A DNA stretch of 64,000 nucleotides from Photobacterium toruni (GTDB taxonomy: Bacteria > Pseudomonadota > Gammaproteobacteria > Enterobacterales > Vibrionaceae): contig NZ_AP024856.1 in assembly GCF_024529955.1 (NCBI RefSeq), positions 153,176 through 217,175 of the forward strand, written 5' to 3'. The position numbers and the translations under genes were made by a program. Numbering within the stretch: position 1 is the first letter of the stretch; every line of letters starts with the position of its first letter. Below, one piece after another: positions 37,621 to 47,801 of this stretch. The notes under the pieces were generated by a model that worked only from the letters and a program-made list of their open reading frames with translations, was not told the origin of the DNA and searched no databases.

Positions 37621-37647
37621 AGGCGCAGACTAAATGCGCCTTTTTTA
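37621..37647 (+). terminator. Attenuator-like terminator between precursor and maturases
   Basis: AGGCGCA (37621-37627) pairs with TGCGCC (37635-37640), followed by TTTTTT. Partial termination after the precursor is common in RiPP operons and would give more substrate than enzyme. AGGA right after the T tract serves as the ribosome site of the next gene. Confidence 0.8.
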
Positions 37648-37657
37648 GGATATTATT

Positions 37658-38797
37658 TTGTATATTATAAATGGACGTATCATTCTTAAGATCGGTAAGA
37701 TAAATTCTGTTCTTTATAACCCTGACAGATATAAATTATTACATATAAAAAATAAATTAGCTGATATGATAATTGATGGTAAAGAATTACCTAAGAGAGT
37801 ATTGGACTTTGTTGGTTGTAACGTGGAAATACAAACTCTTGATAATTATTTATCTAATAATCCTATTAAAGTCGGTGTCGATTCTATCTATATTGATTTA
37901 ACAAATGCTTGTAATTTAACTTGTAAGGGGTGTTATTCTTATCAAAAACAACAAAAAAAAAACATTTCAATAAATGATCTAAATGCAATCAATTCTATTC
38001 ATGTGGAAGGTAGGACTAATTTAGTTTTACTTGGAGGAGAACCTCTTTTATTCCCAAAGAAAAAAATCTATCCTTATATAAAGAACTGGTCTGATAAGTT
38101 TAATGATATTACAATTTTTACCAATAGTATTTATTTTGATGATCAGTGGGCTTCATTTTTCAGTGAGTTGTCGATATCTGTGAGGTTTACATTATATTCT
38201 CTAGATAGAAATAAGCATGATAGTTATGTTGGGTTAGTTGGTGGATATGATTCTGTTTTCGATGCTATAAATTTGGCAAAGAAATACCACTTAGATTACA
38301 AGGTTAACGTTATTTTAAATGAAGATGAATATTTGGATTTTAATGGTGACTTATTAGGTTTTGACATTGAAAAAAAACATTTATCAATTGATTTAATTAG
38401 ACCAAATTCCAATTATGAAATGAATCAATATTCACAAGTTAAAGTTAAAAAGGATGGAATAACGAGGCCATTGAAAAACAAATCGTTCAAAAGAGCGATC
38501 AGAGATACACGTTATCATAGTTGTTATACTGGAAAATTATCTATATCTGTTGAAGGTGAAGTATCCCATTGTCCTTGGAATAAGATTCAATCTACAGGAA
38601 ATATTAAAACACTTGATAGTCAGAAAGTGATAGAAGCATGGAGCAAACCACTTGCAGAATCATACTCATATTGTGAAGAGTGCGAATTTAACTTTTTGTG
38701 TTTTGACTGTACAGATCTAAATACAACCTCTGGTACGAAAGTTAAGCGTCCAATTACCTGTAGTTATAATCCTTTAATAGGAGAAATGTCGTGTTAG
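37658..38797 (+). CDS. Radical-SAM/SPASM peptide maturase 1
   Basis: A 379-residue protein starting at TTG 37658, with AGGA at 37647-37650. The N-terminal ~70 residues may be a leader-recognition (RRE-like) region (LYNPDRYKLLHIKNKLADMI). Radical-SAM motif CNLTCKGCYSY (C-x3-C-x2-C, ~87) and LLGGEPLLFP (~122) are intact. The C-terminus has a SPASM-like Cys set: HSCYTG, VSHCPWNK, YCEECEFNFLCFDC and RPITCSYN, enough for auxiliary 4Fe-4S clusters. It should act on the 33-residue precursor, for example forming thioether or C-C bonds. It overlaps the second enzyme gene by 7 bases. Confidence 0.85.
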   Translation: MYIINGRIILKIGKINSVLYNPDRYKLLHIKNKLADMIIDGKELPKRVLDFVGCNVEIQTLDNYLSNNPIKVGVDSIYIDLTNACNLTCKGCYSYQKQQKKNISINDLNAINSIHVEGRTNLVLLGGEPLLFPKKKIYPYIKNWSDKFNDITIFTNSIYFDDQWASFFSELSISVRFTLYSLDRNKHDSYVGLVGGYDSVFDAINLAKKYHLDYKVNVILNEDEYLDFNGDLLGFDIEKKHLSIDLIRPNSNYEMNQYSQVKVKKDGITRPLKNKSFKRAIRDTRYHSCYTGKLSISVEGEVSHCPWNKIQSTGNIKTLDSQKVIEAWSKPLAESYSYCEECEFNFLCFDCTDLNTTSGTKVKRPITCSYNPLIGEMSC

Positions 38798-39726
38798 ATT
38801 CAAATGCAATATTTTTAAATTTGACTACGCGTTGTAATTTAAAGTGTGCTAAGTGCTGGCGTTCACAAGTATGGGGAAAAGGGCAAGATATAGAAAGAGA
38901 TGTACTCGATAATTTTATGGCTAATTATTCAAACTACAAAGGTCGAATTATCGTAGGGAGTGGGGAAAATTTAATTTGTAAGTATTTAGAGGAATTTATT
39001 GACTGGGTAAATTTAAATGAAATAGATGTTACAATTCTGACTACAGCACTGAAGTTCGATAAGTTTTTAGATAAGAAGAAATTTTTCACAAAAAATATTC
39101 AATGGGGAGTTACTATGGATGGCTTTCAGCAGAACCAAGTAACTTCAATACAAAAAGGTATGAATATTGAACGTGTAAAGAAAAATCTGAATTTGATTAA
39201 GAGTAGGTACCATGATGCTAATTTTTATATAAACTATACACATACTAAACTTAATTTAGAAGACACTTTACCTTTAATTGATTTTTCATCTACGTTGAAT
39301 ATTAATAAGATTTATATTACACAATTAAAATTATTTGAAGGGTTGGATGACTCTATAACAAAAGAAATTAAAAATGATTTTGATTGTGATCACTTTAAAG
39401 ATGTAATGAGAAAAGCAGAAAAAAAATCCAAGGAAAATGGGATTTATTTCTATGCCCCATTAATACAGAGAAGTCGTGAATGCTTTGATTGTGAAGATAA
39501 GAAGTTTTCACAGATAATCGATGTTAATGGAGATATTAGTTTTTGTTATGGTCGAGATGATAAAATTATTGGCAATATACTTGATGAGAATGGTGAAAGT
39601 ATATGGCATGAACACCTAAATAAATTATTAGATAATCCTGAAATACAAAATGAATGGTGTTCTTTGTGTCATGCGACTAAAACTAATGAAAATGGATACT
39701 TTTATATCCCAAAAAACAAAAAATAG
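38791..39726 (+). CDS. Radical-SAM/SPASM-like peptide maturase 2
   Basis: A 311-residue protein with GTG start 38791 inside the end of maturase 1 and GGAGAA upstream. CNLKCAKCWRS (C-x3-C-x2-C, ~14) is the radical-SAM motif. A GSGEN string replaces the usual GGEP, as in some divergent members. The C-terminal Cys set (RECFDCEDKKF, ISFCYGRDD, WCSLCHATK) is SPASM/twitch-like. It lacks an N-terminal recognition domain, so it may act after or together with maturase 1. No transporter or protease gene follows; IS66 debris begins 140 bases downstream and may have cut the cluster. Confidence 0.8.
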   Translation: MLDSNAIFLNLTTRCNLKCAKCWRSQVWGKGQDIERDVLDNFMANYSNYKGRIIVGSGENLICKYLEEFIDWVNLNEIDVTILTTALKFDKFLDKKKFFTKNIQWGVTMDGFQQNQVTSIQKGMNIERVKKNLNLIKSRYHDANFYINYTHTKLNLEDTLPLIDFSSTLNINKIYITQLKLFEGLDDSITKEIKNDFDCDHFKDVMRKAEKKSKENGIYFYAPLIQRSRECFDCEDKKFSQIIDVNGDISFCYGRDDKIIGNILDENGESIWHEHLNKLLDNPEIQNEWCSLCHATKTNENGYFYIPKNKK

Positions 39727-39845
39727 TTAGGATATTCGACCCTGTAAATAATTATGTCTAATTACCTTTTACTGGTGATTTTTTTAACGTTGAAATAGCA
39801 TAGATTGGTTTCCACCGAGTCGTCTTTTCATAAATAGCTTGTAAG

Positions 39846-39864
39846 CGCCCCACGGGGCGTTTTT
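39846..39864 (+). terminator. GC-rich hairpin with T tract after RiPP-type cluster
   Basis: CGCCCC (39846-39851) and GGGGCG (39854-39859) form a stem with a tiny loop, followed by TTTTT. It probably terminates the RiPP-type operon. Confidence 0.65.
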
Positions 39865-39995
39865 AATGAGAGAAACTCCAAGGTAGGATAGAGTCGATAT
39901 CTGGCTCTGGTTTAGCGAGATCTTTCATGCAATGAAGGAGGTAGCTGTAAATATTTAACCCGTTAGCTTTAGCTGTTTCAATGATACTCTAAAGT
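39863..39995 (-). pseudogene. IS66 transposase (TnpC) C-terminal remnant 1
   Basis: The minus strand reads IIETAKANGLNIYSYLLHCM, then DLAKPEPDIDSILPWSF and SH before TAA (39863-39865). This is the conserved extreme C-terminus of IS66 TnpC. Everything upstream is missing. Confidence 0.8.
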
Positions 39996-40038
39996 ACAGC
40001 ACTGGGTATCCGGCCCATGAACCCACGGGGCGATATAA

Positions 40039-40120
40039 TTAGTGTTTGAAGTTCCAAGGCAGTAGCGCATTTTTTTCTGGTTCAGGTTTAGCCAGCTCTA
40101 CCATGCATTTGACTGAGAGG
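40039..40120 (-). pseudogene. IS66 transposase (TnpC) C-terminal remnant 2
   Basis: The minus strand reads MVELAKPEPEKNALLPWNF and KH before TAA (40039-40041), a second and clearly different IS66 TnpC C-terminus. Two distinct IS66 ends in 260 bp show repeated insertion at this spot. Confidence 0.7.
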
Positions 40121-41101
40121 TGCCGAGTGTAGTAAATCGTGCTTATGGATTTGTTATGTAAATCTTAAGATAAACTATTGGGTAACAACCATTTAATTGC
40201 TTCTAACGCACCACCAACCTTTTCTGGTTCAAGAGGATATCGCTCTGTGGGATTCAATATATTTAAGTATGCAGAGGGGACTGTTGAAAACTCATTTTTG
40301 CTGTCACGTAAGTAAACCTTGTAGCAGTATCCATTGGTAACAATTACAGCTTTACACTTTGGAAAGTCTTTCGAATATGCCCTAGCTTGTTTCGGTGCAT
40401 AATCTAAACCAGATGAAAAACCTTTGGTTTCAATTATAGCAAGACACTCATTGTTATTACGCCGATAACTTTTCTGAAAACAAGCTATATCAATACGTCC
40501 TTCACTACATGACAACTCTATTTTAATCTGTTGTTCTGCCCAACCTAAAGCAATTAACAGTGGAATCACTAGGAATGTTCTTGTTTCATGCTCTCGTATA
40601 TCTTCCCAGTAACAATGATGGTAATAGTAATCAGCAAGTAATCTGATCTTTTCCATTGTTTGCGTTAATTCATCTGCTGACGCAGGTCTTAGTCCTTCTC
40701 GAATTAGAAACTTTAGAAAGCGTTCATCTTCTACTGGTAAAGTATCCATTGGTTCTGGTAACGGAATATTAAGCTCCCCAGTCGCTAATATTTTGTTAAC
40801 TAACTCTTTATGTTTTACTTGATGGATCTTTTGAATAGTGGCTCGTGTTAATCCCGTAGTAGTGACAGGTTTGCTAGGAACATACCATTCAACATAGCAA
40901 TACGCAGGTAGATCCCAGCCATCAAAGTCCCGCAACCACTTTTTGTCACCACATCCATTGTGACAATCATCCCTAGTAATGATCTTTCCGGCAGCTAAAA
41001 TTTGTTTTGTTCCATTTTTAATGGCTACTTGAAGTGGCATAGTTAATTTGGCCACCTAGTTAGAGGTGATATCATCACCTCATAATTTAATAGGTGACAC
41101 T

Positions 41102-42280
<1,179 letters not shown>

Positions 42281-42424
42281 CACTTCAACTATGTCCCCAG
42301 CCTTAACTTCACTCATTTTAGATATCTGCGTATTACCACCAGCAAACGCAATCCCATATTTCAGGAAAAAATGCGCATAATCTCTACCGGAGGATCCTGC
42401 GGCAATTTGCCAAAAGCAACCCAT

Positions 42425-42982
42425 TCTATCTCCTACTTACACAATAGTGTATTAATAAGCATTCTTACTTTTACGCAGAAATATACTTATAAAAATACCA
42501 ATATCATACTCGATATAATCGCTACATATTATGAGATCGATAGCACTTTCTTATGCCTACCAATTTGAAAGAGGGGGGTGAAAAGTTAAGAAATGTATTT
42601 AATCAGTCTTATTAAAAACAGAGCTCATGCGATAAAATCACCACGTTTCATTATAACTGTTCATATAGACAGCAAGTAAAACTAATCCAAAACCACGTTA
42701 ACTGAAGTGGTCAAGTAAAATACTAACAGCATAGAAGATGTCGGGAGGAATTATCGATATCGAAAACAATAGTAATCAGAACATCATTAAGTGAAAAATG
42801 TATGGGCTTTTATATAACTTAAGCACGCTGTTTTAGCCTGCTTAAGTTATCGTAAAAATTATCAATGAATCATTAGTTATTTAGTGAGTTCAAAAATAGA
42901 CACTTAAATAAAATAGGTTATTTTTATATACCTTATCATTTCTGTATCTATGGACAGTTATGTCAAAGTTCTGAGGTACATA
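42425..42982. other. Intergenic region
   Basis: It holds the promoter side of the interrupted nuclease gene, the solo IS3 end and the leader of the secreted Ig-like gene. A hairpin near 42817-42851 (ACTTAAGCA..TGCTTAAGT, loop CGCTGTTTTAGCC) is followed by ATCG and has no T tract. No gene was seen. Confidence 0.4.
42703..42721 (-). mobile_element. Solo IS3 terminal repeat
   Basis: TGAAGTGGTCAAGTAAAAT equals the outer 19 bases of the right terminus of the intact IS3 element in reverse orientation, 416 bp from it. No transposase adjoins it. Confidence 0.75.
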
Positions 42983-45325
42983 ATGAAATACATCTACGTT
43001 TTAACCTTACTATTTTTCAGCTTTAGTGCCCACGCAGAGATAATAGAGTATCGTTTTACAGACACTAACGCAGAATCAAAGATCATCTCTGGTGCTACGA
43101 ATATAATTAACCCTGTCGGAAACATAAATATTGTAGTTAGTGGTGGTTTAGATAGATATGTAAACTTGAAAATTATCAATAGCGATAACATAGATGTATA
43201 TGATAGTAAGAGTGATTTAATTGGTATACATGATCGGATTACAACAGCTGATGGTGACTATTTTGGCTATGTATTTAGCACTCCACAACTCGACGATGGC
43301 CTATATCGTATCGAACAAACCTTACTTGATTACAACTCACTCGTAGTCAAAACCATCGACACTACGGTTAGCATTGATACCACCCCACCAGCGTCCGATC
43401 CTGCTATCACATGGATAAAGTACGGCTGGTCCTTTGGTTCAATTAATGATTTTGGCACTGGCGGTGCCTCCCGTGCATTAGAGCTTAGAAATATAAATGA
43501 CAACAATGGATTAGCCAGTGCCATCTATTATGCAATTGATGGAAATGGGAGCAGAAAAGAAGTGGCCGCAACGCTTGATAGTGAAAAAGGGATTGCTACT
43601 GTGCCTATATCGCAAGCTGCATCGTCAACAATCGCACCGATTGATAAACATCGATACACCATCGGATTCGACATCTATGATTTGGCTGGCAACAAAACAA
43701 GCGTATCTCGCCAATCGAATATACAGCGCTCTGTCCCAACAAATACCGTTGAAATATATAATTCTTCAACGTCATCTTGGCAGACTTATGTCGAGAATAT
43801 GACCGTCTATAGTAATCCTGTCAAAATCCGTTACGGTAGAAATAAGAGCGAACACGTTAACTTTAATGGCACAGATTTTGGTTGGGCTGACAGTACTTAT
43901 AACGAAGTAACAGATAATAAAATCTACTATAACGTTGAATTACCCTATCCACAGCTGTACTCATATTTTAATTTTTATACGAAATCGGGCATGCTGAGAA
44001 CAAATCGTTATCCATCATTGATATTCAGCTATGCCCCTGGTGTACTCAAGGCGCCGACACCATTAAGTTTACAACATCAACGTACAACCAGTGATGGCTG
44101 GCATGGTCAAAGCCACAGTACCAATCAAGCGCTCACATACAATCGAATTAAGATCAATGCGCAACCAAGGCCCTACCGACAAAAAGCATGGTTGAGTGGT
44201 ATAGGCCATTGTTACATCGAAATATCAGAGACGTCATGTGAAATGGATGCATCGATTAGTAGAAGCTCTGGACGAGGTTACGCGCCATACAGTTACGGCG
44301 CTTCACGCGCTGATGGAAGTTGGTCAGTCCATAAAAGCCACTTTTATACATATTGGGATTTCAATCCCCCACAAATCGATACACTTTCACGTAATGGTGA
44401 AAATATAGAATTTGTCGTAACAGACAACGATACAATCAACAGTTGGCAAGTAAATATGTTTCAAACCTATAGTTTTGAAGCAGCCGCCATTAACGTCAAT
44501 GGTGACGAATTTCCACTGACGCTGAAATCTTATACCACACGCTCGTACAACACAAAATCAGGAATTTTCAGGCTTGATGGCCTTGCTGAAGGCACATATG
44601 ATCTTGTGTTTACAACCAAGGATACTTATGGAAACGCAGCAACTAAAACATTATCGGATAAGGTCATCATCGATCAAACACCACCAGCTATTATCGTTAG
44701 AGTCAATGATGAAGCGTTTGTGCATGGACAGACAGTTAAAGGTTTAGAATCGCTCAGTATTGAACTCAATGATCCCCATAACCCAGAAATTAAGAGTATT
44801 GCGCTTAAAGGTGGACCTGCCAGTGATGCGGTACTTTTAGAATGGAGTCCGACTGGCGAAAGAGATACGTATCAGCTGGAATACCCACGTATTTTCCCAT
44901 CACTGGAAGATAATCAATCTTATACTGTCGATATTGTAGCAACAGATGATTACAATCAATCTGCGACACTGTCACTGATTTTTGACTACATACCCAACAA
45001 CATTATTAAAGTCGATTCGATAAAAACCCTCGCCGTGAACAAAATACTACGAGACTCGTTTAACAAACCTTTTATCTATATTTCGAGTACACAGCTGCGG
45101 ACAGAAGACGGTAAATTAGCTGTTGGTTCTCAAGAGATCTACTTTAGCGTGCGTAGTGATGCTGATCTGCCCGTACAGGTTGTCGATACCCTCATTCAAC
45201 CAGGCGAAACAAAATCGCTTTATGTTGAGCTGCAAGATGGACGTTTTGAACTGCCGATCGTTCCAGGCGAACATGGAGCTGAAGGCCTGTCGAACTTTCT
45301 GCTCGAAGTGCCTTCTTTACGCTAG
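42983..45325 (+). CDS. Secreted Ig-like repeat protein (DUF4165-like)
   Basis: The start is chosen at ATG 42983, which begins a classic signal peptide (MKYIYVLTLLFFSFSAHA, cleavage before EIIEYRF). The mature ~760 residues are beta-rich with Ig-like/bacterial Big repeats, seen as recurring TVSIDTTPPASDPAI, VIIDQTPPAIIVRVND and ATDDYNQSATLSLIFDY segments. No membrane anchor, sortase motif or enzymatic domain is evident. Proteins of this type occur on conjugative elements of Vibrionaceae and relatives and are thought to work at the cell surface, possibly in mating or adhesion, but that is inference. Confidence 0.65.
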   Translation: MKYIYVLTLLFFSFSAHAEIIEYRFTDTNAESKIISGATNIINPVGNINIVVSGGLDRYVNLKIINSDNIDVYDSKSDLIGIHDRITTADGDYFGYVFSTPQLDDGLYRIEQTLLDYNSLVVKTIDTTVSIDTTPPASDPAITWIKYGWSFGSINDFGTGGASRALELRNINDNNGLASAIYYAIDGNGSRKEVAATLDSEKGIATVPISQAASSTIAPIDKHRYTIGFDIYDLAGNKTSVSRQSNIQRSVPTNTVEIYNSSTSSWQTYVENMTVYSNPVKIRYGRNKSEHVNFNGTDFGWADSTYNEVTDNKIYYNVELPYPQLYSYFNFYTKSGMLRTNRYPSLIFSYAPGVLKAPTPLSLQHQRTTSDGWHGQSHSTNQALTYNRIKINAQPRPYRQKAWLSGIGHCYIEISETSCEMDASISRSSGRGYAPYSYGASRADGSWSVHKSHFYTYWDFNPPQIDTLSRNGENIEFVVTDNDTINSWQVNMFQTYSFEAAAINVNGDEFPLTLKSYTTRSYNTKSGIFRLDGLAEGTYDLVFTTKDTYGNAATKTLSDKVIIDQTPPAIIVRVNDEAFVHGQTVKGLESLSIELNDPHNPEIKSIALKGGPASDAVLLEWSPTGERDTYQLEYPRIFPSLEDNQSYTVDIVATDDYNQSATLSLIFDYIPNNIIKVDSIKTLAVNKILRDSFNKPFIYISSTQLRTEDGKLAVGSQEIYFSVRSDADLPVQVVDTLIQPGETKSLYVELQDGRFELPIVPGEHGAEGLSNFLLEVPSLR

Positions 45326-45406
45326 TGAATGTCCAACATTGACGAAATCATAACTAGAAGTCTGCGAGCACTACACTGACTTAGTTATGTCCACACGTGA
45401 GTTTGC

Positions 45407-45619
45407 TTATTTACGGTCGCCTTGATAACCAGCCAATTCTGATTTTTCTTTCGATGAAATAAGAGAATTGATTAATTCAAATTCAGCACGTAGACCCTCA
45501 TAAATTTTTTTTATTTCAGGATCCTGTAATGCCTTACTTTTTAATGCAGATAAACTCACAAACTCACCTTTTTGATTCGCTCTTTGGCAGATCCTATTTC
45601 TTTTTTGGGATTGATTCAT
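45407..45619 (-). pseudogene. Truncated HigA-like antitoxin
   Basis: The frame encodes SLSALKSKALQDPEIKKIY, then AEFELINSLISSKEKSELAG before a premature end. This is the N-terminal half of an XRE-type antitoxin (HigA family), where a helix-turn-helix should follow. The HTH is missing and no toxin gene is nearby. It starts just upstream of the UmuC-like stop. Probably a decayed toxin-antitoxin remnant. Confidence 0.5.
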
Positions 45620-45640
45620 CTTTAAAAACACTCTACATGT

Positions 45641-46897
45641 TCAAAAAATTTGCGGAATGTCGCTCCAACGCGAATGTGAATTTTTAAGTGTCGGTGATTG
45701 ACATCGCTCACCTATTTGCTCATCTGCTACATTGACACCTAAACTACCAAGATAGAGTGTTTTCTTACCATATTTAGCATTGATATTGTCAAGAGTATTC
45801 ATCAATCGTTGATTTTCCTTTGGGGCAAATAGATCTTGTTGATCGTATCTAGCTGAACATAGTTCGGTCGCATTTACACCAACTTTATAGATCGGTAAAT
45901 GAGCCGTCAGTGGTTCAATATTGGCCTGCAGTACAGGGAGTAAAATCATCAAATCATGTGTCGGGTATTCTAAATCTATCGTCACCGAGACTGGTGGTAT
46001 CGGCGATTTATCGAAACGACTCCCGCAACAAAAAATCACTAAACGCTTAATTCTTTGATTGCTTGAACGGGCTTTAGCAGCAACTTCTGATAAATGATAT
46101 GCCAAAGCTTGCTTAACTTCATATATTGTCTGTAATCGATTTTGCATTGACCGTGACGACCCAATTTGTTGCTGCTCTGCAAGTTGGACTCGTCGCCAAT
46201 CATGTACTATTTCACCATTTAATTCAGCGTGAATCTCCTGAATAGGTTTACCAAATAAACGTAGCTTGTTTGCTTTATAACGTTTAAGATCTAAAGCTGT
46301 ATTTATCGATAGCATTTGAAATTTTGGACCCAAACGTCGTCCGATCCCCCAAACCTTAGCTATCTCTAAACGTGCTAATATCGCCTCTTCAGTCCTTGTG
46401 TTTTCCAATACACATATTCCATTATATCCTTCAACATTCTTAGCGGCCCACGACGCTACCTTTACCAACGTGCAGTTCCTTGCTGCGGCTGCGCCTATGG
46501 GAATACGTATATTTTTGTAGACAGTTCTTCGTATCCGCTTTAGATAACCCACAACATCGGACGACTCACATGCTGGCAGTAAACCGAAGGCCTCATCGAT
46601 ACTATAGCGATATATATCAGGTACCAACTTTTCAAATTGTTCGTGCATATCATTCGATATACTGCCGAAGATATTAAAATTGGCTTCTGCTGTGAATAAT
46701 TGACCAAGCTCGACCATGTTTTTATATTTAAAAATCGGTTCGAATTTTCTCACGGATAATTGTGATGCCAATTTATTTAGCGCGATAATTATGCCGCTAT
46801 TAGATGTCACAACAGCCAAAGGTTTATTACGTAACTCCGGCTGGTAGACACCCGCGGCGCTGGAATAAAAACGTGTCCCATCACAAAGTATTACCAC
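45641..46897 (-). CDS. Divergent UmuC-like Y-family DNA polymerase
   Basis: A 418-residue protein, near the usual 420 of UmuC. The Y-family core is recognisable: LCDGTRFYSSAAGVYQPEL in place of VDCNNFYASCE..., NKPLAVVTSNSGIIIALN, YSIDEAFG with the catalytic Asp-Glu pair, PIGAAAARNCTLVKVASWAAK for the GIGiA.TKTLAK motif, and VWGIGRRLGPKF for the HhH motif. The little-finger domain and a C-terminal tail (QDLFAP) follow. The start is GTG 46897, 3 bases after the UmuD-like stop. It probably performs error-prone translesion synthesis for the mobile element. Confidence 0.85.
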   Translation of the reverse strand: MVILCDGTRFYSSAAGVYQPELRNKPLAVVTSNSGIIIALNKLASQLSVRKFEPIFKYKNMVELGQLFTAEANFNIFGSISNDMHEQFEKLVPDIYRYSIDEAFGLLPACESSDVVGYLKRIRRTVYKNIRIPIGAAAARNCTLVKVASWAAKNVEGYNGICVLENTRTEEAILARLEIAKVWGIGRRLGPKFQMLSINTALDLKRYKANKLRLFGKPIQEIHAELNGEIVHDWRRVQLAEQQQIGSSRSMQNRLQTIYEVKQALAYHLSEVAAKARSSNQRIKRLVIFCCGSRFDKSPIPPVSVTIDLEYPTHDLMILLPVLQANIEPLTAHLPIYKVGVNATELCSARYDQQDLFAPKENQRLMNTLDNINAKYGKKTLYLGSLGVNVADEQIGERCQSPTLKNSHSRWSDIPQIF

Positions 46898-46900
46898 TCA

Positions 46901-47497
46901 TTAAGCCTTACATTTTCTGATTACGCGGATATTTGCAACAACGGCACCTTCTACCGTTAATTTTTTTGTTATTTTTGTGACATTATTGTCTGCATCAACC
47001 AATTCACACGTCGATATTCGAATTTCTCTACAAACAAATCTTCCCGCTTCCATCAACACTAATAGATCGTCATCGCCATATTCATGGTCGCGTTCAACAA
47101 TGAGTAAATCGCCGATTTTAATATTCCTCTTTGGGTAATTAACCGCAGACCGTGCAATGAAGCATGTTGACCTTTCAGGCATTAACCAAGCATCTATATC
47201 ATTATTTTCAGGTACAGATAGGCCGCTCTGTAGGAATACAATTGCGACGACAACGCCTAGCACTGTGATTTCCTCAGTACTGAGCGAGGAATATCGTTGA
47301 ATGCTTGAGTCGCCATTTTGTTCGACGTGAAGTAAATCTGAATGATCGGGTATCAATGATCTATCTATAACGTAGGTGACATCACCAATCTCATAATTGA
47401 CAGTAAAAAAGTACACCTTTTTACTAAATAGCTCAGCAATAGTCAGTTTTTGCTCAAGATAGGGTGTCGCGAGTTGTGAAAAGCCGTGCAATGACAT
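46901..47497 (-). CDS. Tandem, probably uncleavable UmuD-like protein
   Basis: A 198-residue protein (UmuD is about 140). Residues 1-95 match UmuD-type proteins: FSQLATPYLEQKLTIAELF, VIDRSLIPDHSDLL and EEITVLGVVVAIVFLQ. Residues 96-198 look like a second S24-like fold: FIARSAVNY..., IGDLLIVERDHEYGDDDLLVL and RFVCREI. In both halves the catalytic Ser of GDSM is absent and the Lys position is occupied by other residues (SIQRY; VCREI). It may mimic the UmuD'2 dimer in one chain, without need of RecA-stimulated cleavage. No LexA box could be seen upstream. Confidence 0.7.
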   Translation of the reverse strand: MSLHGFSQLATPYLEQKLTIAELFSKKVYFFTVNYEIGDVTYVIDRSLIPDHSDLLHVEQNGDSSIQRYSSLSTEEITVLGVVVAIVFLQSGLSVPENNDIDAWLMPERSTCFIARSAVNYPKRNIKIGDLLIVERDHEYGDDDLLVLMEAGRFVCREIRISTCELVDADNNVTKITKKLTVEGAVVANIRVIRKCKA

Positions 47498-47801
47498 TTG
47501 ATAACTACAATATCAATTAAACTTATATAAAAATATCACAGCACTGTAAGGCCATCGTTTCGGTAAGTTGGGTGAGTCGACTGTCACTGCCAAGCGGCGT
47601 TGCGTAATATCTGTTTATTTTTAACATAATCAGTCCTTGATTAAGCACTCCGCCTCTCAATGATAATCTATTTTTTAGGCTTGGCTTACGCTTTTCGTCA
47701 CGATTTTTGGCGATAGTCATTTTACTCAGCTATAATCAGCGCACTGCGTGATTTTTTGATAATTTTTACGTGCTACGTTTTCATAGCGACAAGGTAAGCG
47801 T
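47498..47801. other. Divergent promoter region, umuD-like/parA
   Basis: It contains the start regions of both divergent operons. AATCAGCGCACTGCGTGATT near 47732-47751 is an imperfect palindrome and could be an operator or parS-like site for the ParA pair. A minus-strand frame at 47523-47720 (65 codons) has no supporting feature. Confidence 0.35.

Noticed and set aside
40165..41055. Annotating the 296-codon frame as a complete nuclease.
   Set aside because: Its first codons come from the IS3 inverted repeat; the real N-terminus lies beyond the IS and joins in frame when the IS is removed.
47523..47720. 65-codon minus-strand ORF between the umuD-like and parA genes.
   Set aside because: It lies in the divergent promoter region, lacks a Shine-Dalgarno sequence and has no family resemblance.
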